From Verrucomicrobiota bacterium (GTDB lineage: Bacteria; Verrucomicrobiota; Verrucomicrobiia; Verrucomicrobiales; Akkermansiaceae), in assembly GCA_027619375.1 (NCBI GenBank), contig JAQCFL010000008.1:1-39616 (forward strand): DNA of 39,616 nucleotides. The letters run 5' to 3'. Positions 1 through 8,600 of the stretch are shown here, piece after piece (position 1 is the stretch's first letter; each line of letters opens with the position of its first letter). Made by a program: the position numbers and the translations under genes. The notes beneath the pieces were generated by a model, which was not told the DNA's origin, searched no databases, and saw only the letters and a list, made by a program, of their open reading frames with translations.

Positions 1-63
1 GAAATTGGCGGTTGGAAATTCTTCGAAGGTAGCCTCGGCGAGAAATGGCCCCGCTTACATTGA
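1..63 (+). CDS. possible 3' end of a gene cut by the window edge
   Basis: Frame 1 is open from base 1 to a TGA at 61-63 and encodes about 20 residues, containing the phrase WKFFEGSLGEKWP. The residue mix (Trp, Phe, Gly, Glu, Lys) looks more protein-like than the surrounding low-complexity frames, and base composition changes soon after. This is weak evidence: 60 bases of open frame are expected by chance, and no family is recognised. Confidence 0.2.
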   Translation, partial: EIGGWKFFEGSLGEKWPRLH

Positions 64-195
64 AGGCCAGTACCAGTTCAGCATTCACCATGCCGAACAC
101 TCTTGGTTGGCAACCGCCCAGCCGATCCCCAGCCACCGTGGCGTGACCGTCCCGGTCGCACGCCTCCCCCCGCGCATGCCCCCCTCCCCGCGTAG

Positions 196-216
196 CGGCG
201 CCTCTGCGAGGCGTCG
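196..216. repeat. intergenic hairpin, TGC loop
   Basis: CGGCGCCTC and GAGGCGTCG form a 9 bp stem with one G-T pair around a TGC loop. It has the same architecture (8-9 bp stem, 3-base loop) as the hairpins near 10216, 17738, 17982 and 27407. There is no T tract, so it is not an obvious terminator. Confidence 0.45.
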
Positions 217-810
217 GCGGCTCCACCATCCTCCACTTCCACACCCCTCCCGCATCCGCGCAGCACCCGTCTCCTCACCCGTGATGCGGCCGTCCCCAAT
301 GCGCTGTTCGCTTCCAGCCTGCAGAAGCTCCCGAGAGTGCATCCCCCTCCCCCTCAACCCCGGCCCAAATGGAGTCCGGTGGCAGACTGAGCCTGCGAAC
401 GCCGACACCGCTCTCGCGCGCCCCCACCACCCGTTCTCCCACCTCCGCCCAGACGTCCCTCCCCCTCCGCGCCTCCCCCGCAAGCTCCCAGGCCCCGCCG
501 TGCCCTACGACGCCTGGAAGGCGAAAGAGGAGCAGCGGGCGACAGAGACCTCCGCGCCCCCTTCACCTCGCCGCGAGACCAAGCACCGGTCACAATCACA
601 GATCCATAACAACTCGAACCCCACAAACACTCTCCAATAAATATCTGTGCAAACACGTGCACAATTCCTCCAGATCAACCATCTGAAGCCACCCAGACAC
701 CCCTCTTAACTCCAACCCTTTCCCTCGAAATCCTTTCTTCCACCCTTGCCCAAACCACCCAAATTCACTACCCCCCGCACTGACAGATCTTTTGCCCGTC
801 ATCAATCATT

Positions 811-845
811 GGCTCTCTGCGACCTCTGCGGTCTCCTGTTCAAAT
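811..845. repeat. CTCTGCGACCTCTGCGGTCTC-type dispersed motif
   Basis: On the minus strand this reads ACCGCAGAGGTCGCAGAGAGCC, an approximately 9-base-period motif lying about 17 bases beyond the stop of the 1551-residue gene. From memory, similar CGCAGAG-repeat sequences are scattered in intergenic DNA of many Verrucomicrobiota, Planctomycetota and Acidobacteriota genomes. Only one copy is visible here, so the call rests on that recollection. Confidence 0.3.
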
Positions 846-861
846 TCATCCCCGAGCACGA

Positions 862-3800
862 TCAAAGCTTCGACGCCAGAAACGCGAGCAGGTCGGCCAT
901 GTCGGTGGGAGTCATTCCGGCCTCGATGCCGGCGGGCATGGCGGACTTTCCGGTGCCTGTGAGCGAGGCGATTTCGTCGCGTTTGAGGATTCGCTCATTG
1001 CCGTCCAGCAGATGCAGGATGACGCTGTTGGCGGTCTCCGCAGCGACCAGCCCATAGACGCTCTCGCCGTTCTTGAGCGTGGCGGTGTAGGCGAGGTAGC
1101 GTGGCTCGACGGAACGGCTGGGATCGAGGATGGCGGTGAGCAGGGCGGAGGGCGAACGGTCGCTGATGCCGGTCAAATCGGGTCCAACCGCGCGGCCCAG
1201 ATCGCCGAGCTGGTGGCAGGCGCCGCAGCGGGCGGTGAAGTGGCTTTGGCCTTTGGCGGGGTCGCCCCCTGCCTTGAGTGCGGGAGCGAAGGTCTTCACG
1301 ACGCCGGCGCGGTCAGTCGAAGCGAGGCCGGAGAGCAGCTTTTGGGCGCGGCCCTTGAGCTTGGGGTCCTTGTGTCCGAGCAGGCGTTCGCGCGTGTTGG
1401 CGCTGAGCTCCACGGGGGCGATGGTCTTGTCGGCCACGCGATCGAGCAATGCGTCGGAGGACAGGGTGTTCGTGAGCAGGGCCTCTTCGGCGGCGGCGCG
1501 GGTGGCCGGACTGAGCGTCTGCCAAGTGTCGAGGACCCGGGCGCTGGCTCCCAGCCGAACCAAGGTGGCGATGGCCGCGGACTGGAGCTGGTTGGAGTGG
1601 GTGGCACCCATGAGGCTGGCCATGAGGTCGAGATGGCGCGGGGACGCCAAGCCCATCGCGGCGATCCGCTCGTCCTCGCTGGCTGCGGCGTCGCCGATGA
1701 CGGCCGCCGCCTGGTCTTCAACGGTCGCCCGCATCGCAGGCGAGGTGGCCGCGAGCAGGCGCCAACGGGAAGTGCCCTCGCGTCCGAGGAGCCCTTCGAC
1801 CATTCCAGCGAACGCCGCGGGATCGCGCTTCTCCATCTTGAGTAATCCGGCCACGATCGGTTCGCTGAGCTCGGTCGCCGCTCCGGCCAGGGCCTGGTAA
1901 TGCGGGACGGCGGAGCTGAGCACCGCGGCGGCGAAGTAGGGGTCCTCACCGTCGCACTTGGCGATCTTCAACAGGGCGGCGCCAGCCTTGGCGTCATCGA
2001 ACTCTCCGTAGGTGAAGGCGGCCTGCAGGCGGACTTTTGGCTCCGGGTCATCGGCGAGTGCCAGCGCCGCATCTGGGATCGTCTCGAGCGACTCGAGGAA
2101 GGGGAGCGCATGGCGCCGGGTCGCTGCCTCGGGACTTCTCAAAAGCGCCAGGAGTTGAGCCCCATGCGGGTCGCGGCGCGTGCCGTGGCGGAAATTCTCC
2201 CGGGCTGCGATCGATTTCGCTATGCCGTTGGTGGTGCACGACTCCGCTGTTTGCCAAGCATGCTCCGCTCCTTTTCTGGAGATGCGATAGATGCGTCCCC
2301 TGCCCTGTCCGGAATACTCGTGTGGCCGCATCTCGACCTGCGCCGCCGGTGGCAACCACTGCGGGTGTTCGATCATGGAGCGATACATGTCGACGACCCA
2401 GAGCGAGCCGTCGGGCGCGGTGCGCGACATCACCGGGCGGCACCATTGGTCTTCGCTGGTGAAGAAATCCCGCTCGCCATCGGGTGCTCGCTCCGCGATG
2501 AAGCTCGGGCCAATCGCGGTGAGGATGTGGCGTTGCACGAGGTTCGAGAAGGGTTCGCAGGTGAAGGCCACGCTTGTGCCCGGCAGCTTCGGGAACAGGA
2601 TTTCGTCGCGGTAGATCGAGATGCCACAGGCGGAGGTGTAGCGGCCGACCTGGTCGAAGCTGTGGAAGCGCTTCTCCGGTTTGCTGGCGGCATGGATGGT
2701 CGGCTGAACGCCGCGCAGTTGCTTGCGGGGGTCGGGGGCGGGCACTTCGGGGTTGCGGGCCAGGTAGCGGTCTTCGAGGACGTAGTGCCAGAGCGGGTGG
2801 GCGTTCTGCACGCCGAACCAGTTGCCCTCGTCATCGCAGACGCGGCCGAACTGGGACGGGCCGGCCACGGGTTCGAACTCGCCGGTGGGGCGGAAGCGGA
2901 AGTCGCGCGAGCCGAGGTTCACCTTCTCGCCGGTCTTCATGCATTCGATCACCGTAGTGACCCCGAAACCGGCATGGTGGCCACCGCTGGCGCAATAGAT
3001 CCAGTCGTCCATCCCCCAGCGCAGGCCGTTGACACGCAGCTGCTGGTTGCCCTCCATGAAGCCCTTGAACCAGGTCTCCCGCAGGTCGGCGACGCCGTCG
3101 CCGTCGGTGTCCTCGGCGTAGAAAATCTCGCCCGCCGCGCTGACGATCACACCTTTGCCGTAGGCCATCACGCCGGTGGGAAAGGCCACCTGCGCGATCA
3201 GTTCCTGCCGTTGGTCTGGTTTGTGATCGCCGTCCTTGTCGATCAGCCGCACCACCTTGCCATGGACCCCGTTCTCACCCGAGGGGTAGTCGGCCATCTC
3301 CGCGACCCAGACCGAGCCGTCCTCAGCCCAGTCGATCGCGACCGGGTCGCGCACCAGCGGCTCGGCGGCGACGAGTTCGAGCTCGAATCCGTCCGGGACC
3401 TGCGTCTTGCGCAAGCTGGCTTCCGGCGAAAGCGCGGGCTCGGCGCGCTCGATCCCGGCCGATCCGTAAAGCGCGGCGATCTCGGCTTGAGTCAGGGCGC
3501 GATCAAAGAGCGCGGCCTCGTCGAGGCGGCCTTCGAGATTGGCGAAGTTGTCGCTCCTCCCGCCGAGGAAAATCTGGCGGGTGCCGCCATGGGTGGCGGC
3601 CAAGCCGCCCTCGAGCTCCAATGCGCCGTCGAGATAGACGCTGATCTGCTCACCCTGGCGCAGGACAACGCAGTGATACCAACGTCGGGTCTCCAACGGG
3701 GTTTTGCCGACCAGTAAATCGTTCTTCGCGTTGCCGTTGAAGGCGATCAGTTTCCCTGTGGAAGTCGGCAGGTGGGAACCGCCGATGCCGATGTGGTCGC

Positions 3801-5517
3801 CTGGCGCCTCTTTGTCACCGCTCTCGCCGCGGGAGAACAGGTAGGCGGTGACCGGTCGCGCCTCCGTTGGCAGGCCGTTCCAGAACCAGAACACGACGCT
3901 GTAATCGCGGCCGAGTTCGGCTTCCGCCTTCATGCGCCCACCCGCGAAGACGGTCGCGCGGCTTTGATGGGCGTCGGGGAACCCTTCGCCCTCCACGCCC
4001 GGCAACTGAAACGCCACGCCGGGTTCAAAGGCTTCCGAGCCGACCATGTCGCCGAGCCTCCACTCGCGGATTGCTTTCAACTTCTGCACCGCTTCGGCGT
4101 AGGCCCCGCGCGGTTCCTCGTAGGGTTTCCGTTTCTCCCCGGAAACATCCTCCAACAGCCCCAGCAAGGTCTCGACGATTTCCGGCTCGGCATCGACCGC
4201 CAATCCCGCCGTGACCGACGGCCAGGTGGTGTAGCCGCCGAGGTGGTGCTGCTCCGGCGGGGGGATGTATCCGGTCGCTCCGTTGGCGAGTTCGATGTTC
4301 ATGGTCAGTGGCAGCGGGCTGCGCTCTTTGAGATGCAGCCCGGTGATCGCGTAGACCTCGTTCGGGATCGCGGTGATGCCGAGGTCGCCGATCCGCAAGG
4401 CCTGCAGGACGACCTCGGTGGTGGGGTTCTCGTGCAGGTGGACCGCCTGACGTGCGTAGACCTCGGGACGATCCTTCGGCAAACGGTCGCCCATCCCGGC
4501 CACCATGGCCCGCGCCCACTCGAGCCGCTTCTCGTCCGGCGTGCGGTGCTTCAAGGTCAGCCGCCGCTCGGTCATCGCCACGGGGAGGTCCTTTCGGTGC
4601 TCGATCCCTGCAACAGCCGCTGCCGTCATCGTCGCGAGCTCTTGCGAGTAGCGGAGAATGGAGCTCTCGCTCTCCCCCCTGGGCTTGCTGTAATCGACAA
4701 GGTGGAGGTCGCCGCTGGTGCCTTGCGAGAGGATCGCCGCGCCGCCATGCTCTGCTTCCAACAAGTTGCAATACCGGCCGAAGTAATCCGCCGAGAGACC
4801 GGGGTGGCCGCCGAAGTAGTGCATCGAGAAATTGCCCAGCAGGCAGAGCGGTTGGCCGTCTGCACCGCGCACGCTCAGCACGGTGAACCACGGGTCCTCG
4901 GGCCCCGACTCGCCGACGTAGTCCGGATTCTGACAGCCGGGGTGCATCATGGCGCGAACGGTGCGCTCGCCGAAGGGGTCGATACCCATTTTGTCCGGCG
5001 CGGTGATCCAGCGCCGTGTTTTGGTGTAGTCGGACGCGTCAAATCGCGCCCAGCCAGCTTCGGCAGGAGCCAGGGCGGCGTAGGCGGCGATGATCGCTTC
5101 GGCGATCTTGGGGGGGAGAAACTCGGTGTATTCCGGGTCGCGGTCGGTGCCGAGGCACATGTCCATCACGCTCGGTGCCGCGTGGGTGTGATTCGCGGAG
5201 ATCAGGATGCGCTCAATCTTGATCCCCGTTCTCTCGGCAGCGATGGCCTTGGCCTTGTCGCAGAGTGGCGTCGGGAGCATGCAACTGTCGACGACGCAGA
5301 TCGCCACCGGCCCGGTGCCGTCATCGACCACCAGCGCGCGGGCATGCAGCGGGTCGGAGACTTTGCCGACCGTGCGGGACAGGAAGCCACCGTTCTGGAT
5401 CACCGGCAACATCTCCTCCGGCGGCGAGACATCGACCTTGGCGGCGCCGGCGCGGAACTCGGCGCGGAGCGCGGTCGATGCCCATAAGAGCGGGACAAGA
5501 AAGGTGACCCATCGCAT
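862..5517 (-). CDS. secreted ceramidase-like / LamG / PVC propeller / HEAT / cytochrome c fusion
   Basis: This gene encodes a 1551-residue exported multidomain protein. Residues 1-19 form a signal peptide (MRWVTFLVPLLWASTALRA). Residues of about 20-480 resemble neutral/alkaline ceramidase-type hydrolases, with HTHAAPS at 110-116 as a likely metal-binding motif and an SQGTSGDL segment. A LamG/concanavalin-like domain follows at about 505-700 (YLDGALELEG, FANLEGRLDEAALFDRAL). A PVC-type membrane-bound-dehydrogenase beta-propeller begins with VPDGFELELVAAEPLV at about 720, then HEAT-like helices, then a PVC heme domain with CGACH at 1431-1435 and a possible Met axial ligand near 1527. Propeller-HEAT-heme proteins are common in Planctomycetota and Verrucomicrobiota; the N-terminal ceramidase-like fusion is unusual. 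The substrate is unknown: a secreted amide or sugar-conjugate hydrolase coupled to oxidation is only a guess. No clear ribosome binding site precedes the ATG. Confidence 0.85.
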   Translation of the reverse strand: MRWVTFLVPLLWASTALRAEFRAGAAKVDVSPPEEMLPVIQNGGFLSRTVGKVSDPLHARALVVDDGTGPVAICVVDSCMLPTPLCDKAKAIAAERTGIKIERILISANHTHAAPSVMDMCLGTDRDPEYTEFLPPKIAEAIIAAYAALAPAEAGWARFDASDYTKTRRWITAPDKMGIDPFGERTVRAMMHPGCQNPDYVGESGPEDPWFTVLSVRGADGQPLCLLGNFSMHYFGGHPGLSADYFGRYCNLLEAEHGGAAILSQGTSGDLHLVDYSKPRGESESSILRYSQELATMTAAAVAGIEHRKDLPVAMTERRLTLKHRTPDEKRLEWARAMVAGMGDRLPKDRPEVYARQAVHLHENPTTEVVLQALRIGDLGITAIPNEVYAITGLHLKERSPLPLTMNIELANGATGYIPPPEQHHLGGYTTWPSVTAGLAVDAEPEIVETLLGLLEDVSGEKRKPYEEPRGAYAEAVQKLKAIREWRLGDMVGSEAFEPGVAFQLPGVEGEGFPDAHQSRATVFAGGRMKAEAELGRDYSVVFWFWNGLPTEARPVTAYLFSRGESGDKEAPGDHIGIGGSHLPTSTGKLIAFNGNAKNDLLVGKTPLETRRWYHCVVLRQGEQISVYLDGALELEGGLAATHGGTRQIFLGGRSDNFANLEGRLDEAALFDRALTQAEIAALYGSAGIERAEPALSPEASLRKTQVPDGFELELVAAEPLVRDPVAIDWAEDGSVWVAEMADYPSGENGVHGKVVRLIDKDGDHKPDQRQELIAQVAFPTGVMAYGKGVIVSAAGEIFYAEDTDGDGVADLRETWFKGFMEGNQQLRVNGLRWGMDDWIYCASGGHHAGFGVTTVIECMKTGEKVNLGSRDFRFRPTGEFEPVAGPSQFGRVCDDEGNWFGVQNAHPLWHYVLEDRYLARNPEVPAPDPRKQLRGVQPTIHAASKPEKRFHSFDQVGRYTSACGISIYRDEILFPKLPGTSVAFTCEPFSNLVQRHILTAIGPSFIAERAPDGERDFFTSEDQWCRPVMSRTAPDGSLWVVDMYRSMIEHPQWLPPAAQVEMRPHEYSGQGRGRIYRISRKGAEHAWQTAESCTTNGIAKSIAARENFRHGTRRDPHGAQLLALLRSPEAATRRHALPFLESLETIPDAALALADDPEPKVRLQAAFTYGEFDDAKAGAALLKIAKCDGEDPYFAAAVLSSAVPHYQALAGAATELSEPIVAGLLKMEKRDPAAFAGMVEGLLGREGTSRWRLLAATSPAMRATVEDQAAAVIGDAAASEDERIAAMGLASPRHLDLMASLMGATHSNQLQSAAIATLVRLGASARVLDTWQTLSPATRAAAEEALLTNTLSSDALLDRVADKTIAPVELSANTRERLLGHKDPKLKGRAQKLLSGLASTDRAGVVKTFAPALKAGGDPAKGQSHFTARCGACHQLGDLGRAVGPDLTGISDRSPSALLTAILDPSRSVEPRYLAYTATLKNGESVYGLVAAETANSVILHLLDGNERILKRDEIASLTGTGKSAMPAGIEAGMTPTDMADLLAFLASKL

Positions 5518-5632
5518 GGACGATGCTAGTCAGGGACCCTGGCTGGCGTCGAGCAGTTTGGCTGGGGCGGGCTCGCGAACAATCCCGGGCCGAGCCCTTA
5601 GGGCCCCTGATCAAGCTCGGGACCGTTTTGAG

Positions 5633-8600
5633 CTACGGCCCGGTGAACCCCAGCCGGAAAAGCCGTCTCGCATCGTTCGCCAGATCGGGGTCGGTGATCC
5701 TCACCACCACCGTTTCGGCGGCCTCGCCGGGGATCGGCACTCCCGGCAGCACCGTGTAGTCCCCCACCGGCACGTCCGGCCAGGCCGTGCCATCGTCGCT
5801 GGTCTCCACTTCCATCACCACCCCCGGCGGCAACTCGGTGGAACGGCGGAATCGCAGGTCCACACCACCTCCCGCCAACTCGATCCCGAGCGCCCCCTCA
5901 CCCGCGTCCGGCCGCACCGGAGAGAGCCCGAAAAGCCATTCGAGATAGGTGCCCAATCCGTCCTCGTCGATATCCGCCTCCATCTCGGCGTCGCCCGCCG
6001 CGATCTCCGCGTCGCTGAACCACAACCGCTGAAAATCAGCGAACGAACCCGGCCCTGTCGTGGAAAACGTCAGCAGCACCCGGTCGTTCACCTCGTCGTA
6101 GCTCACGTTGAAGGTTCCCAGCGAGCCGAATGGCTGATCGATCGTCGCAAACGTCCCGGTCATCTCCCCGTCGCACTCGATCACCGCGAAACTTTCGCCC
6201 GGTCCGGGGATGTAGCCATTGATCAAGCGCGGTTTCAGGGTCCCGCCCAGTTCCAGATCCCCCATCACCTGCAGGTGGTCGAAGTCCACCCCGGCCGCGC
6301 CGTTGCCGCCGATCTCAATCTCCAGTGCCAGGCCCGGTTCGAGCGTCACATTGCCGGTGAACTCCACCTCGCCCGGCGAGAACCCGATGAAGGCGGCACC
6401 ATCGAGGCTGGTCGTCAACGCCGCAATCTGTCCGTTCATGGACATCGACGAAGTACCGGTCGCGGTAACCGAAGTGAAATTCAGCCTTCCCGCCCCCGAC
6501 ATCACCGTGCTACCCGATGTCACGAGCGCGCCCGTCCCTCGGATCTCGCCTCCCTGTCCCACGTCGAGCGTTCCCGTGTTGTTCACTCCACCGGACACGA
6601 GGAGCAGCGATGCCAGATCCGCAAAGAGCCTTCCGGCGTTCGGAAGCGAGGCTGCGGCAGGCTCGAGCGTCAGGGTCCCTGCCGCCTTGGTCGCGACGGT
6701 CCCCTCGTTCATCTCCAAGTTCTCGACGGTTCCCTGCCCGCTCACCGACGAGTTGACGGGAACGACGATCCCCGTCGTGGCAGCGGGCGGTGGTCGCAGG
6801 ACATCGGTGAGATTGTTCATCGTCAGGAAGATCACCCCCGCAATGGTCCCGATATCCACGGTCCCACCCGCGCCCGGGGTCGTCGAAACACTTGCGCCAT
6901 TGAAAACCACGTCCTCCCCGAACGTGTTTCCACCCCCCAAAATGAGATCGCCTTCCACGTTGAGCGGATTGGCCGCGTCCTCGCCCTGCATCGTCGAGCG
7001 GGTAACCTCGATTCCACCGCCACCGGTTCCACTCATGTTTCCGCCCATGATCGTTGAATCGAAGATTTCGATGCTGCTTCCATCGGTATCTGCAATCAGC
7101 CCGCCGGTCGGCGTCATCCGCAGATCGAGTGCATCCCCCCGGAGACTCCCCCCTGGGACGCGCCACTTGCCCTCCAGGACCGTCGTCGAGCCGGGGGCGG
7201 GCTGAAACCTGCAGAGGCCGGAAAACACCCGGATTCCGCTGCGTTCCCTGAAGGTCCAGACCATCGTGTGCCCGCCAATTCTGGCACCCCCATTGACATC
7301 AAAATACACGCCTTCGTCGATCTCGACCTCCTGATTCGGGTCTGCGGATTTCATGTTGGCGAACGGCCCGTTGAACGCCACGGTGCCCTCCCCGCCGGGT
7401 TCGGCCACAATCAGGAAAATCCCCCCGGGATCGGTGTTCAATGTCATCGTTGTGGTGGTGCTACCCCCCGGAATGCCGACATTGGCCCCGTCCTCAAATG
7501 TCAGCGCATCGACGAATGCAACATTGGCGCCGCCAACCAATTGAGTGCCCGATCCGGTGACGGTCACGTCCTCGAACGAAGATCCGGCCCCCAGAAGTGC
7601 CGTCCCGCCCGCTGACCCGATGATGCCGCCAACCACGTTCGCATCCAGACCAAAGACCAACATCCCATCGCCCAAGGCGAGGATTTCTCCATTGGTGTTG
7701 TCGAAGTCCGTTCCCAGGAGAGTGGTCGTCCCGGCCGTTCCGCGGATAGCCCCGTTGTTGGTCCAGTGAATCCCGTCGATTTTGCATCCTCCCGCACCCT
7801 CGACCTTTTCGTTGTTCGTGAATTCGTCCACTTCGATGTCTCCATCGATCACCGTCACCCTCACATTGTTCTCCACATCGTCCCCTAGCCAGTCGGTCCG
7901 TGCGCCGTTGAAGAGGAGTTCGCCGATGCCATCGAGGATCACCGACCCGGTCGTGGTCAGGCGAGTCGCGGAGGCCGTCCCGTTGATGGCGAACAAGCCG
8001 TCAACTTTGATGACAAGCGGATCGACGCCCGGGTTGTTAACGGTGCACCCCGCGCCGTTGGCGACGGCGAAGACGCCGTCCTCCATGATCTCGACATCGC
8101 AGTCGACGAAGTTATTCGTGGACGTGGAGCAGTCGAATCGACCGGTTGGCCGAACGGCAACGAAGAACCGGTTGAAGTCGCACCCCTGGCTGACCAACGT
8201 CCCGTCGAACGCTTCGAGGCGCCCCGTCCCGCCGCCCTCGAACTGATTTCCCACCTCGCAGCGCACCGTGCCGCCCGAGTAGGCTCCAACCGTGTTGTCA
8301 GTGCAATCATGGGCACCATTGAATGCGCGAAATCTGAGAAGCGATCCCTCTCCGTAGGAACAGGCTGACGAGTCAACGAGGTTCGCATTCGGCCCAATCT
8401 CAACGAAATCGTCGTCGAGCGCATAGAGGTTGACCCGCGCGATGTCCACATTGCGGAAACTCAATCCCCACGCATGGCACTCCGTGTCCGCGGAAACGTC
8501 CAACCCCACCCTCCCCGCGCCCCCATCGTAGAGGCAGTTGCGCCCGGACAAATCGATGATCGAGTGGCTCTCTCCGAGGTTCCCGGCCGGGACCGGAGAA

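Larger units (their letters stand above)
1..861. other. gene-poor left flank with hairpin and short repeats
   Basis: No convincing complete gene is visible in this stretch. The listed ORFs are low-complexity Pro/Ser/Arg or Gly/Arg translations of a very C-rich plus strand and have no recognisable domain. The first 63 bases could be the tail of a gene entering from the left. The stretch contains a 9 bp hairpin at 196-216, a 6 bp inverted repeat TGTGCA/TGCACA at 646-663, and a 9-base-period motif at about 811-845 just beyond the 3' end of the next minus-strand gene. Base composition changes from very C-rich (150-560) to more AT-rich (600-800), which suggests degenerate or patchwork non-coding DNA. 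Confidence 0.6.

Noticed and set aside
5-640. 211-codon plus-strand ORF in the left flank
   Set aside because: Pro/Ser/Arg low-complexity translation of a C-rich stretch, crossing a hairpin, with no domain.
1900-5487. Plus-strand ORFs of 605 and 571 codons opposite the fusion gene
   Set aside because: They are antisense shadows of a well-supported multidomain protein and have no recognisable domains; their residue mix reflects GC bias.
5560-5632. CCGAGC/GCTCGG inverted repeat after the beta-helix gene as a terminator
   Set aside because: Only 6 bp with a long loop and no T tract; too weak to call.
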